Assembly (NCBI GenBank): GCA_004369085.1
Contig: ML210190.1
Location: 10,055 to 74,054 of the forward strand
Length of the DNA: 64,000 bases
Reading direction: 5' to 3'
From: Coprinopsis marcescibilis
Lineage: Eukaryota; Basidiomycota; Agaricomycetes; Agaricales; Psathyrellaceae
Below the pieces are notes generated by a model. The model searched no databases. It had not been told where the DNA came from and saw nothing but the letters and a program-made list of their open reading frames with translations. The position numbers were made by a program, and so were the translations under genes. Positions 11,620-23,058 of this stretch are shown here, one piece after another. How positions within the stretch are numbered: position 1 is the stretch's first letter; every line of letters starts with the position of its first letter.

Positions 11620-13460
11620 TCACCTGTCCCTAAACGGCGGCCCTAAGAAACCACCTCGCCGGCTGTATCTGGACTCCAGGATTTGGTCAGTTCCCGGCAG
11701 TTTTGTCCACTTGAGCGAATACGCCAGCCGTGAGTAGGTCACGGACGTAGAAGCTGCCCCGTGACGGACAAACTGAAGCAATCCCTTGCGCCACCGTCGA
11801 CAGATAGGTCCGCATTTCAAAAGAGAGCACTGTTTCGAAAGAACACTGTCTGTCTAACTGTGCTCGCAAACATGAAGTGGGGGCCACTCACTCCTAAATC
11901 ACGGTGATGTACCGCGGTCCAGATCTCGTTGAGTGCACTGGGGAGAAGGTAGACGCGCGTCTCCCCAAGGTGAAGGCATGACGAGATATTGGTGTTCCGA
12001 AGCAGCTGCACGAGGTCCGGACTCTTGCGGTCAGAATGAAGCAAATAATAGGCAAACACGTTGTTGTTGAGCTCCAACGCAGCCAGCACCCGAGGGTCCG
12101 CATTCGTGCGGGCGCAGGCAGAGCTAAAGCCTACCAAGGGAACTGATGTCAGCTAACACACAAAAGATCTATCTCACAATGGAACACTTGCGCTCGAACA
12201 TTCGGATAAACCTGATAGCCGTAACGGTTTGTACTGCAGTGTGAGAGAAATACAGATCATTGGCGTGTTCTTCAGATTGAAGAAAGTCGAGCAGGGATTT
12301 GTGTCGAATCTTGTATCCCGCGCTGAAGTCGTCATACTCCGGGATGAACAGGAGGGAATGCAAGTTGTCGAAAGCTCTCGCCCAGGCATCGACTCCATAG
12401 CCGAGCAGCGTGTTACGTATGGCGGCGGCAGCTACAAATTTGTTGGGAGAGATGAACGTATTGTTTACAAGTCGGATAGCCAGGGCGGATTCTTTTGGGT
12501 CGGGACACTTCCTGAGGATGGAGTCGTACAATGCGTACAGTGGAGAGAGAGGGTGCTCCTGCGTAGCATCACTGTGGATGCCCAAGACCTGCCGCAGGCG
12601 TTCCTTGGGCTGTCGTGATTTGTCCTTGACGTATTCCACCACCGTGCTAGCATAGGCAAATTGGCCAGACGCCCGGGATATCAATTCGGCCACATCCTCC
12701 TCTGCGGGCCATTCATCCTGGATGAGATTCTTCGTCCGAATGAGCGCAAACGAGACGCCGAAAAAGATTTCGAGGTCTGGTTCCACGTCGTAATCCTCGT
12801 TAAGGTCGATGCGATGGGTGCGGGAGCTTCCTAGGCCACCGAAATACTTTCGCATCTCGGACTCGGGCCTGCTTGCGATGACGATTCGGAAGGGGAATTG
12901 CGGGGTGTTGATGCATTCGTGCAGAATGTTGAGGATGGCGGCTTGCTGTTCCTCATCCTCGCATTCGTCCAAGCCGTCGATGATAATGACGTAGGGCCAT
13001 AACTCGTCGGGGTGCTTCTCCCGTGCCAGGGCCAGCGGCTGCAGAATCAGCGCATAGATTTGCGCCTTCAGCGATTTATCCACAATGGCGGCGTCCTTGA
13101 CGATTGCAGCCGCGATAAATTCTCTAGTGCTTGGGATGGCCAAGGCGACTTGATAAGCGATCGTGGGGATGAACCGAGTGAAGTTGTTGGTCTTTTGCGA
13201 GCGGAAAGAGAAGAAGAAGGTCGCTGCGAGGATTTTCTTCTCTGCGCATGTTTCTGCGATGGACTGCGCTATGGAGGACTTCCCAGAGCCTGCAGCGCCC
13301 AACATCCACAGCCTATCTGTCCAATCGGCGCTGTCGTGGGTACCATACACCCAGGACATGAAATCCTCCTGCAGCTGGACTCTGGTTCCCTCCATGCACC
13401 GAGGTGCGTTGCTGCGTTCCATGGCATCGTGGAGCGCTTCAGCAGCAACGCTTTCATACA
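11255..13460. repeat. Segmental duplication, copy 1 (NLR-B body plus 3' flank)
   Basis: This block is near-identical to about 17535-19735 in the same orientation. It covers the 3' flank, tail exons and most of the NACHT exon of NLR-B. Similarity falls away at the first intron of the NLR gene, where NLR-D becomes NLR-C-like. Limits are estimated by eye. Confidence 0.8.
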
Positions 13461-13626
13461 GCTTTGAGATTCCTTCAGAACCATCAGTATTACTAGGTAT
13501 ATGGTATCGAATAGACAAGCTGAGTGACATACCATCGGTACCGTGTACGATAAACTGGTCCCCGGCTACTTCATTCAACTGTGAGTGTTCGACGGTGAAT
13601 CCAGATGCCCCATGAAAGAACGGCAT
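11620..13626 (-). CDS. NLR-B: NACHT-domain NLR-like protein, GASGF-type N-terminus
   Basis: About 610 residues from four exons. Exon 1 (from ATG 13626) encodes HGASGFTVEHSQLNEVAGDQ and ends in phase 1 within a Gly codon; the intron is GTATGT to GAAG. The second exon holds the linker APRCMEGTRVQLQEDF, Walker A (GAAGSGKSS), Walker B (VIIIDGLDECEDEEQQ), IASRPESEMR and the helical C-part. It ends at a GC donor (GCAAGT at 12191). Exon 3 is 11892-12131 and exon 4 is 11829-11620, carrying KCGPICRRWRKG. No repeat domain follows. The first exon is shared in type with NLR-G, the body with NLR-D. A role in non-self recognition or cell-death signalling is inferred from the family. Confidence 0.9.
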
Positions 13627-14013
13627 GGTCGGAGGTCAAGGCTGGCAGACGTGGAAAAGGCTTGCTGTTCAGCTATTTAGCCATACACAGCAGAGCATGA
13701 TATGTGCACGCACACAATCACGTTGTGGTTATGCTGTGCTGCCTTTCGAAGTTTGTTTGCTCAAATCGGGACCGAGCAATATTCAGCATCTAGCAATGCA
13801 GTGACGTCGTTTAGCTTTTGTTTATAGTTTTGAGGTTGGTGCTTCTTGCGCTTTGTCTTTGATTTATTGGGTGTGAGTGGGTGAGCAATATTGCCAAGTT
13901 GCCAGGCGTATGTACTACATTTCAAGTCTCTGCAGACAGTTCTCCCATGTCTGCTTATGTGCTACGCGTTACTATGGTCTAGTACTTGTACTTGCACACA
14001 CCCTTAACTATGA
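13627..14013. other. Intergenic: NLR-B upstream region and NLR-C 3' flank
   Basis: The first part should hold the NLR-B promoter; its first 40 bp (GTCGGAGGTCAAGGCT) resemble the bases before the NLR-G start. From about 13860 it is the NLR-C 3' flank, which matches the 3' flank of NLR-A. No gene seen. Confidence 0.6.
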
Positions 14014-16016
14014 TTAAGACTTGGCTATTAGCTTCCGCCTGAACGGCGGCCCTAAGAGGTCATTTCTGTAGCTATAATTCAACTCCGAGTGCAGGTTCGA
14101 ACTTGCACTGAGAGGGAGCTTCGACCATTTGATGAAATACGCCAGCGGTGAGTAGGTCACTGAAGTGGAAGCCCCCCAATCGCGGACTGATTGAAGCAAT
14201 CCCTTGCGCCAACGTCGACAAATGACTCCACATTTCAAAAACGAACACTGTTCCAAACGTTAGTCGTCAAACTTGGGGTCGAACATGCAGTGGGGGCTGC
14301 TCACTCCTAAATCACGGTGGTGCACAGCGGCCCAAATTCTGTTGAGAGGATGGGGACGAATTAACTCGCTCTTGTTGGGAAGGATGCAATACGAAACATT
14401 GGCGTTCCGCAGAAGTTGCACAAGGTCCGGATTCTTGCGGTCAGACTGAAGCAAACAACTGGAGAAATAATTGTTGTTGGGCGCCAATGCAGCCAGCACT
14501 CGAGGATTCGCATTCGCGCGGGCTGATACAGAACTCAAGCCTAAGAAGGGAAATGATGTGAGGTAACGTGTGAACTATCTGAGAGGGGACTTACGCTCGA
14601 ACAAGCGGAGAAACCTGATGCAAATATTGGTTTCAACCACCTTTTCAGAGAAATATAGATCCTTGGCGTGTTTTTCAGAGGACAGAAAGTCGATCAGGGA
14701 TTTGTGCCGAATCTTGTATTGTGTTTCGAAGTCGTCGTACTCCGGGATGAACACAAGGGAATGAAGGTTGTCAAAAACTCTAGCCCAAGCGTCCACTCCA
14801 TAGCCTAATAGAGCATTATACACGCTGGCAGATTGCGGTGAGCAAAATGGGATTCCGTTTAGAATATGGATAGCCATGGCAGACTCTTTTGAGTCAGGGC
14901 ACTTCCTGAGGATGGAGTCGTACAATGCATATAGTGACGAGAGGGGGTGCTCCTTCGTAGCATCAGCGTGGATTCCTAGAACTTCCTGCAGACGCTCTAT
15001 GGGCTGCCGCGATGTGTCCTTGACGTATTCCACCACGGTGCTAGCGTAGGCAAATTGGCCGGACGTCCGGGATAGCAATTTTGCCACATCCTCCTTTGCT
15101 GGCCAATCATCCTGGATGTGATTCTCCTCCCGAATAAGCGCAAAAGAGACGCTAAAGAAGATATCGAGGTCCGGTACCACGTCGTAGTGCTCGTTGATGT
15201 CGATGAAGTGGGTACGGGACTTTCCTGGGCCGCTAAAGTATTTACGCATCTTTGGCTCTGGCCTGCTTGCGATGATGATTCGGAAGGGGAATTGTGGGGT
15301 TTTCACGCATTCGTGCAGAATGCTGAGAATGGTGGCTTGCTGCTCTTCGTCTTTGCATTCGTCCAGGCCATCGATGATGATTACATGTGGCCATATCTCA
15401 TCTGGGTGTTTCCTCCGTGCTTGGGCCAGCGGCTCCAGAATTAATGCATCGATTTGCGCCTTCAACGATTTATCCACGATGGCGACGTCCTTGAGGATTA
15501 CAGCTGCAATGAATTCTCTCGTGCTTGGGATGGCCAGGGCAATTTGATAGGCGATCGTAGGGATGAACCGAGTGTAGTTGTTGGCCTTTTGCGAGCGGAA
15601 TGAGAAGAATAAGGTCGCCGCCAGGATTTTCTTCTTTGCGCATGTTTCTGCGATGGACTGCGCTATAGAGGACTTGCCAGAGCCTGCAGCGCCCAACATC
15701 CACAGCCTATCTGTCCACTGGGCGCTGTGGTGGGTACCATAAAGCCAGGACATGAAATCCTTCTGCAGCTGAGCCCTGGTTCCCTCCATGCACCGAGGTG
15801 CGTTGCTACGCTGTATGGCATTGTGGAGCGCCTCGGCCGCGACGCTCTGGTATAGCTTGGTGATACCTGGTTGCAAGAAATAAGTCTGGGTATGGGTCTC
15901 TCCAAAATCGTTGGCATACCATCCAATCCGTGGTTATGATTCGTCTGATTCCATTCCACGTTTGTTATATTCGAATTTGAAATGACGACGTTGCTTGCTC
16001 GTTCCAGAGTTGGCAT
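14014..16016 (-). CDS. NLR-C: NACHT-domain NLR-like protein, MPTLE-type N-terminus
   Basis: Four exons, about 605 residues. The start is placed at 16016 because paralogue similarity with NLR-D begins at this Met; an in-frame ATG at 16052 is also possible. Exon 1 encodes MPTLERASNVVISNSNITN and an Asn/His-rich end, closing at the same phase-1 Gly junction as the other NLRs. Walker A is GAAGSGKSS, Walker B VIIIDGLDECKDEEQQ, and then FRIIIASRPEPKMR. The intron before the third exon has a normal GTAAGT donor. The tail reads KCGVICRRWRKG and ends at 14014. The body and 3' flank are closest to NLR-A, while the first exon and upstream DNA are shared with NLR-D. Confidence 0.9.
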
Positions 16017-17535
16017 TATGGCAGAAAGATGGTGGGTGGTTACTCTAACCAAGCTCTAACAGCATTGAAGCAGCTTATAAGGTAGCTGCGCTCGCGGTCA
16101 TCACGGGATTGATGATCTCTCGATCCGTTCGACCCGGCACCCCCATGACTTGGGCGCTTATACTTGAATTGATACTTCGTTGGCTGTGTCTTCAGCCCTC
16201 TAATCGGAATTAGGCTCTGCTGCTAGATAGCATCTCTCCGACACGAAATACACGCAAAGTTGTCTTTATGCCAGTGCTATGGTTGAACCCTCTTGCGCTT
16301 TAATGATTTGACTGCGCTTGTATTGGATTCAAACGGGTTAATGCAGGCATCCGCTGAGCCCGAAGGAGATCGTGCAGCTCCGAGTCCTTGGGCTTCATGT
16401 TCCCTCGTCCACCTCAGGCTCAACACATGTATACACTTTATAGCCAAAGACGATCGTTGCAGTGCACCTCAATAACATTAAGGTCAAGACAAACTTGAAC
16501 GTTCAACGCAAGTTCAACGTCGTACTTACACCAAATATTGGCAATCCAGCTTCAGTAATGATATGTTCGTCTATTTCACGTCAAAAATCAATGCCGCCCT
16601 GTGTAAAAGTCGAGCATCAATACGCTTGCCGAACTCGGAATAAGCGAGGAAGTCCATGCATATCCTGTTCACCGACCCAGGGTCTTTAGCACATATACTT
16701 CAGACGCAACTCCCATCGGGGCCCATTGATCTTGTCCTTCGCTGCTTGGTAGTAGCGATATATCTCTGCACGCCAGCGCCGACAAACTGGGCTGCAGAGG
16801 AGCGGGTAGCACTGCAGAGAGAGCGAGAGAAAACGCGGACATTGATTTAGCTTTGACGAAATGGACACAATGAACAAGGGGAAAGAACACCCACCTCAAA
16901 GTCCTGATGGTGTACAACGGCGTACATGCCGTTGAGCTCGACCATCCCTTTCACCGACATACTAAAGGATCGAGCCCACCACTCGACATCACAGTTCGCA
17001 AGCAACCTGCGGAGCTCAGGTTCTTTGACATTGCACTTGGCAAGAAATTTGGCAAAGTAGATGCATCACATGCACTCCTCCGCCGTCGTGTCTCTCTGAG
17101 CAGATGTACTACCCGTACTTTCAATCAGAAATCTGCGAAGCAGTCATAGCTACAGACTTACCTTCACACATCTTGAACTATTTGATGCATATCTCAGTGT
17201 TAACCTGCTTGCTAGACATATACCAATGCTTTGCACGCGACTCGCCAGAATCTAGAAAATCAACGAAGGATTTGTGAAAGACCTTTTAATTTGACTTTCG
17301 GTCCTCGAAGGCGGGAATGAGGAGAAGGGAGTGTAGCTGGTCGAAGATCCACGCCAACTGTGCCGGAGTGTACCCAAAGAAATGGTTTTAATGCGCGGCG
17401 GAAGGCAGAGATCCCCGCCATTGCAGCTCGCGGATGATACGAATTGCAAGGACAGATCCGAAGGGGTCTGAATATTTGCTGATGATTGCCACGTATAGGG
17501 TATCTAGAGGGGAAAGAGGATGGTCTCCTCTGTAG
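15880..17535. repeat. Segmental duplication, copy 1 (upstream of NLR-C, with NLR-E-type remnant)
   Basis: Matches about 19740-21385 in the same orientation: first exon of NLR-C/D, about 400 bp of upstream DNA, then the 3' half of an NLR-E-type gene. Copies differ at scattered sites. The match ends abruptly near 17535, where the NLR-B/D 3' flank begins. Limits are estimated by eye. Confidence 0.75.
16638..17535 (-). pseudogene. Truncated NLR-E-like pseudogene (3' part only)
   Basis: This is a copy of the last third of NLR-E: the end of the helical region (ALYVAIISK-like), the middle exon (FAKFLAKCN-like) and the tail exon with PVCRRWRAE. Reading frames are broken. TAA at 17388-17390 replaces a Tyr codon of NLR-E, TGA at 17066-17068 replaces an Arg codon, and TAA at 16686-16688 interrupts the tail. 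The 5' two thirds, including the whole NACHT core, are missing; the sequence stops near 17535 at a junction with the NLR-D 3' flank. It is a relic of the duplication that produced the NLR-C and NLR-D pairs. Confidence 0.85.
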
Positions 17536-19735
17536 GTGTGCATAGCTTACTACTGACTGGAACGTCCTGGCGTCAACCCTTCTTTCTTCCCATCTTTCTT
17601 TCTGCCTTTCCCTTTGCTACTATGCTTTCGACTTACACCAACCGACGTTCGCGTTATCCTCCCTTTTCTTTATCTTTCATTTCCCTCAGAGGATGGAATG
17701 TTCGTTTTACCCTCGAGCTTGAACCATACGAACCACACACAAACACACACTCTCTTTCCGGTTTGCCAACTTGCGGAAATAACATAAAACCCAAAGAGAT
17801 ACGTATACATGTAACGTTATGCGTTTTTGTATAATCAACTGATTACCGAACACGTTATTATGGCCTACATATTTGTCCTTAAATCCCAACATATCCCCTC
17901 CACCTAAACGGCGGCCCTAAGAAACCATCTCGCTGGTAGTATCTGATCTCCTGCGCTTGGTCAGTTCCCGGCAGTTTTGTCCACTTGAGCGAATACGCCA
18001 GCCGTGAGTAGGTCAGGGACGTAGAAGCTGCCCCGTGACGGACAAACTGAAGCAATCCCTTGCGCCACCGTCGACAGATAGGTCCGCATTTCAAAAGAGA
18101 GCACTGTTTCGAAAGAACACTGTCTGTCTAACCGTGCTCGCAAACATGAAGTGGGGGCCACTCACTCCTAAATCACGGTGATGCACAGCGGTCCAGATCC
18201 CGTTGAGTGCACTGGGGACAAGGCAGACGCCCGTCTCCCCAAGGTGAAGGCATGACGAGACATTGGTGTTCCGAAGCAGCTGCACAAGGTCCGGACTCGT
18301 GCGGTCAGAACGAAGAAAATAATAGCCAAACTGGTTGTTGTTGAGCTCCAACGCAGCCAGCACCCGAGGGTCCGCATTCGTGCGGGCGTAGGCAGAGCTA
18401 AAGCCTACCAAGGGAAACGATGTCAGCTAACACACAAAAGATCTATCTCACAATGGAAGACTTGCGCTCGAACATTCGGATAAACCTGATAGCCGTAACG
18501 GTTTGTGCTGCAGTTTCAGAGAAATACAGATCCTTGGCGTGTTCTTCAGATTGAAGAAAGTCGAGCAGGGATTTGTGTCGAATCTTGTATTCCGCGCTGA
18601 AGTCGTCATACTCCGGGATGAACAGGAGGGAATGCAAGTTGTCGAAAGCTCTCGCCCAGGCATCGACTCCATAGCCGAGCAGCGTGTTATGTATGGCGGC
18701 AGCTACAGGTGCTTTGGGAAAGATTAACGTATCGTTTACAAGTCGGATAGCCAGGGCGGATTCTTTTGGGTCGGGACACTTCCTGAGGATGGAGTCGTAC
18801 AATGCGTACAGTGGAGAGAGAGGGTGCTCCTGCGTAGCATCACTGTGGATGCCCAAGACCTGCCGCAGGCGTTCTTTGGGCTGTCGCGATTTGTCCTTGA
18901 CGTATTCCACCACCGTGCTAGCATAGGCAAATTGGCCAGACGCCCGGGATATCAATTCGGCCACATCCTCCTCTGCGGGCCATTCATCCTGGATGAGATT
19001 CTTCGTCCGAATGAGCGCAAACGAGACGCCGAAAAAGATTTCGAGGTCTGGTTCCACGTTGTAATCCTCGTTAAGGTCGATGCGATGGGTGCGGGAGCTT
19101 CCTAGGCCACCGAAATACTTTCGCATCTCGGACTCGGGCCTGCTTGCGATGACGATTCGGAAGGGGAATTGCGGGGTGTTGATGCATTCGTGCAGAATGT
19201 TGAGGATGGCGGCTTGCTGTTCCTCATCCTCGCATTCGTCCAAGCCGTCGATGATAATGACGTAGGGCCATAACTCGTCGGGGTGCTTCTCCCGTGCCTG
19301 GGCCAGCGGTTGCAGTATTAGCGCATCGATCTGTGCTTTCAGCGATCTCTTGACAATCGCGACGTCCTTGACGATTGCAGCCGCAATGAACTCTCTCGTG
19401 CTTGGGATGGCCAAGGCGACTTGATAAGCGATCGTGGGGATGAACCGAGCGTGGTTGTTCGTCTCTTGCGAGCGGAATGAGAAGAAGAAGGTCGCTGCGA
19501 GGATTTTCTTCTCTGCGCATGTTTCTGCGATGGACTGCGCTATGGAGGACTTGCCAGAGCCTGCAGCGCCCAACATCCACAGCCTATCTGTCCGACGAGC
19601 ACTGCGGTGGGTACCATACACCCAGGACATGAAATCCTCCTGCAGCTGGACTCTGGTTCCCTCCATGCACCGAGGTGCGTTGCTGCGTTGCATGGCATCG
19701 TGGAGCGCCTCCGCGGCGACGCTTTCGTATAGCTT
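17535..19735. repeat. Segmental duplication, copy 2 (NLR-D body plus 3' flank)
   Basis: Near-identical to about 11255-13460 in the same orientation. A patch at about 19330-19480 departs from NLR-B and reads more like NLR-A. Limits are estimated by eye. Confidence 0.8.
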
Positions 19736-19893
19736 GGTGATCCCTGGTTGCAAGAAATAAGTGTAGGTACGGGTCTCGCCCATATCGTTGGCATACCATC
19801 CAATCCGTGGTTATGATTCGTCTGATTCCATTCCACGTTTGTTATACTCGAATTTGAAATGACGACGTTGCTTGCTCCTTCCAGAGTTGGCAT
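17879..19893 (-). CDS. NLR-D: mosaic NACHT-domain NLR-like protein
   Basis: Four exons, about 610 residues, start ATG 19893. Exon 1 (MPTLEGASNVVISNSSITN) is of the NLR-C type. The NACHT exon has Walker A GAAGSGKSS and Walker B VIIIDGLDECEDEEQQ; from there to the stop it follows NLR-B almost exactly (IASRPESEMR, GLGSSRTHRIDL). Between them, RSQETNN and VKRSLKAQIDALILQPLAQAR look like NLR-A rather than B or C. The third intron uses a GC donor as in NLR-B, and the tail has KCGPICRRWRKG. The mixture suggests gene conversion or unequal crossing-over among the cluster members. Inferred role as for the other NLRs. Confidence 0.9.
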
Positions 19894-21385
19894 TATGAAG
19901 CGGAAAGCTGTGGGTGGTTGCTCTACAACAGCATGTAACACACCAACAGGAAGGTAGCTTGTGCTCGTGGGATTGATGATTACCCGGTCCGTTTGACCCG
20001 GCACACCGACTCGGGCGCTTATAATTGAATTGACACTTCGTCGGCTTAGCCTTCAGCCCTCCAATCGAAAATAGGCTCTGCTGCTAGACAGCACCCCTCC
20101 GACACAAAATATACGCAAACCTGTCTTTACGCCAGTTCTGTGGTTGAACCCTCTTGCGTTTTAAAGATTCGACTGTGCTTGTATTGGATGCAAACGGGGT
20201 TAATGCAGGCATCCGCTGAGCTCGTAGGCCATCTCGCAGCTCCGAGACCTTGGGCTTCACGTTCCTTCCTCTACCTCAGGCTCACCAATGTATACACCGT
20301 GTTACCAAAGACGATGGTTGCAGTGCACTCTCAACGACATTAATGTCAAGACCAACTTGAACGTTCAACGTCGTACTTACTCACCCAAACATTGGCAATC
20401 AAGCTTCAGTAACGATATGTTCATCTATTTCACATCCAAAGTCAATGATACCCTGTGTAGAAGACAAGCATCAATACGCTCGCCGAACTCGGAATAAGCG
20501 AGGAAGTCCATGCATGCCCTGTTCACCGACCCAGGGTCTTGAGCACATATACTTAAGACGCAACTCCCATCGGGGCCCATCAATCTTGTCCTTCACTGAT
20601 TGGTAGTAGCGATATATCCCCGCGCGCCAGCGCCGACAAACCGGGCTGCAGAGGAGGGGGTAGCACTGCAGAGAGAGCGAGAGAAAACGCGTATATCGAT
20701 TTAGCTTTGAAGAAATGACCACAATGAACACGCGGAACACCCACCCCAAAGTCTTGATGGTGTACAAGGGCATACATGCCATTGAGTTCAACCATCCCTT
20801 TCACCGACATGCTAAAGGATCGAGCCCACCACTCGACATCACAGTTCGCAAGCAACCTGCGGAGCTCAGGGTCTTTGAGATTGCACTTGGCAAGAAATTT
20901 GGCAAAGTAGATGCATCGCATGCACTCCTCCGTCGTCGCGTCTCTTTGAGCAGATGTACTACCTATATTTTCAATCAGAAATCTGAGACAGCAGCCATGG
21001 CTACAGACTTACCTTCACACATCTTGAGGTACCTGATGCATATCTCAGTGTTAACCTGCTTGCTAGACATGTACCAATGCTTCGCACGCGACTCGCCAGA
21101 ATCTAGAAAGTCAACGAAAGATTTGTGAAAGACCTTGTAATTTGACTTTCGGTCCTCGAAGGCGGGAATGAGGAGAAGGGAGTGTAGTTGGTCGAAGATC
21201 CGCGCCCACTGTGCCGAGGTGTACCCAAAGAAATGGTTGTAATGCGCGGCGGAAGGCAGAGATCCCCGCCATTGCAGCTCGTGGATGATACGGATTGCAA
21301 GAACAGATTCGAAGGGGTCTGGACATTTGCTGATGATTGCCACGTATAGGGCATCCAGAGGGGAAAGAGGGTGATCTCCTCGGTA
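19740..21385. repeat. Segmental duplication, copy 2 (upstream of NLR-D and 3' part of NLR-E)
   Basis: The intact partner of 15880-17535. The about 580 bp between NLR-D and NLR-E (19894-20470) contain no gene. They hold the presumed NLR-D promoter and the NLR-E 3' flank, and match 16017-16637. Confidence 0.75.
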
Positions 21386-22501
21386 GTCGACTCGAAGGTC
21401 GAGGATTTCCTGGAGGCTATCTTCTGGTTGGCACGAGCGACGGTTGACGTAGTTGAGCACAGTGGTCGCATATATGAATTGGCGTGACGCGTTTTGCACC
21501 AACTTTTGGAGGTCCGCATCTGTCGGCCATCGATGCTGAATGTTGTGTTCCCGACGAATGGAATTGAACGATGAACGCAAGTAAAGCTCGATCTCGGCTT
21601 CTGCGTCATAGTCCTTGTCGAGATGAATTACGCGTGTCCGAGATTTTCCAGGACCAGCAAAATATCTTCGCATCTCCTTTTCTGGTCTACTGGCCAAAAG
21701 AATTCGAAACGGGAAGTGTAAGGACTCGAGGGCCCCGTGAAGTACCCGGAGCACGACAGCTTGTTGCCTTTCATCGCCGCACTCGTCAAGGCCATCAATG
21801 ATGATAACCTTGGGCCAAGTACCTGTCGGGGATCCTTCCGAGTCCCTGGCAGCAGATAGTGGATGGAGAATAAGGGTTTCCAACTGAGAGCGCAGATCCT
21901 TTGTCACAACAGCAAAGTCGTTAGCCACAGCTGCGCCAATGGGCTCCCGTGCTCCAGGGACCTTGATCGCGAGCTGATAAGCGATGGTTGGGACAAACCG
22001 ATCATAGTTGTTGGTGCTCTCCGACCGGAACGAAAAGAAGAAGGTCGCTGCGAGAATACCGCGTCTGGCGCAGCTTTCAGCAATTGTTTGAGCAATGGCG
22101 GTCTTCCCTGTTCCTGCTGCACCCGTCAGCCAGAGAATGTCGGTCGGGTCCGTGGAATGGTGAAGGGTCCAGGTAATCCAGCCAATGATGTCATCCTGAA
22201 CGGCTTCTCTCGTCATCCTACAGCATCGAGGGGCGTCACATCTTCGAATAGAGTCGTGCATGGCGTCCACCGCGACGTGGTTATATAAAATATTCCCAAT
22301 GCCTTTGAGAGTGTCAATTGGCGAACCTCCAGGATTTATAAAATGGAATCCGTACGAACCGTCTATACTGCCATTGGTCACATTGATTGTTTTGTGGGTA
22401 ACTCGAAAGTCCCCGGCTACGCTGTTCAACTGACAATTCTCGAGGAAGACGCCTTGGGCTTGATCAAACATGTATCTGGAGAGGTGGTGGCGAGGGTCCA
22501 T
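20471..22501 (-). CDS. NLR-E: divergent NACHT-domain NLR-like protein
   Basis: About 610 residues. The open frame extends upstream to 22750 but has no ATG there; the start is put at 22501 (or 22474), just before the conserved motif GVFLENCQLNSVAGDF. A probable intron (GTTCGT to CAAAG) then joins the phase-1 Gly junction as in the other NLRs. The protein shows APRCCRMTREAVQDD, Walker A GAAGTGKTA, Walker B VIIIDGLDECGDERQQ, FRILLASRPEKEMR and a helical C-part. The next exon has FAKFLAKCNLKDPELRRLL, and the tail exon CYPLLCSPVCRRWRAG. It belongs to the same family as A-D but is clearly older in divergence, pairing with NLR-F. Confidence 0.88.
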
Positions 22502-23058
22502 CTGAAGGTAGGCCAATGCTGTTATATATAACGGGGAAAGCTGTTGACATTGACACCCTGTGCATGTGAGCATCAAGAGTCCCCATCGCAACCTTGACAT
22601 CTGAACGAGGCTGAATAAAATTGAATGTTCTGATTGTAGTCGTTCTTGGAAGCCCGAAGTTGGACGATCGGCCCACATCCTTTGAAGTGTTCTTTTAGCC
22701 AGTGCAGTATCTGGGACAAGTGGAGATAGGAGGGCGGTCGAAGATGCCACGCCGTCGTCCTTAAATTTCGACCTTCGTACTCAACGCCCTGTTTAAGGTC
22801 TTCAGTAGGTACTAATTACAATAGCATCTGCTACACTGCGACATACTCACTGTTAAAACTAGGGAGTTTAGCAACGAAACCAAAAATAAATAGCGATTGC
22901 AAATAACACGATCAGCAATAGCCTTCACGTAAGCGTCCCAAGACTGCAGTGTGGAGGTCAATTCAACCAACGTGATAAAAGAGCGTGGCCCCTTCTGCTC
23001 TAGTGCGCCAGGCTAATTTCGACAGAAACCAATCGCAGTCACAACAGTCTACCTGGCT
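22502..23058. other. Intergenic between NLR-E and NLR-F
   Basis: About 560 bp. The open frame of NLR-E runs on to 22750 in non-ATG form; beyond it nothing coding is seen. Presumed NLR-E promoter and NLR-F 3' side. Confidence 0.5.
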
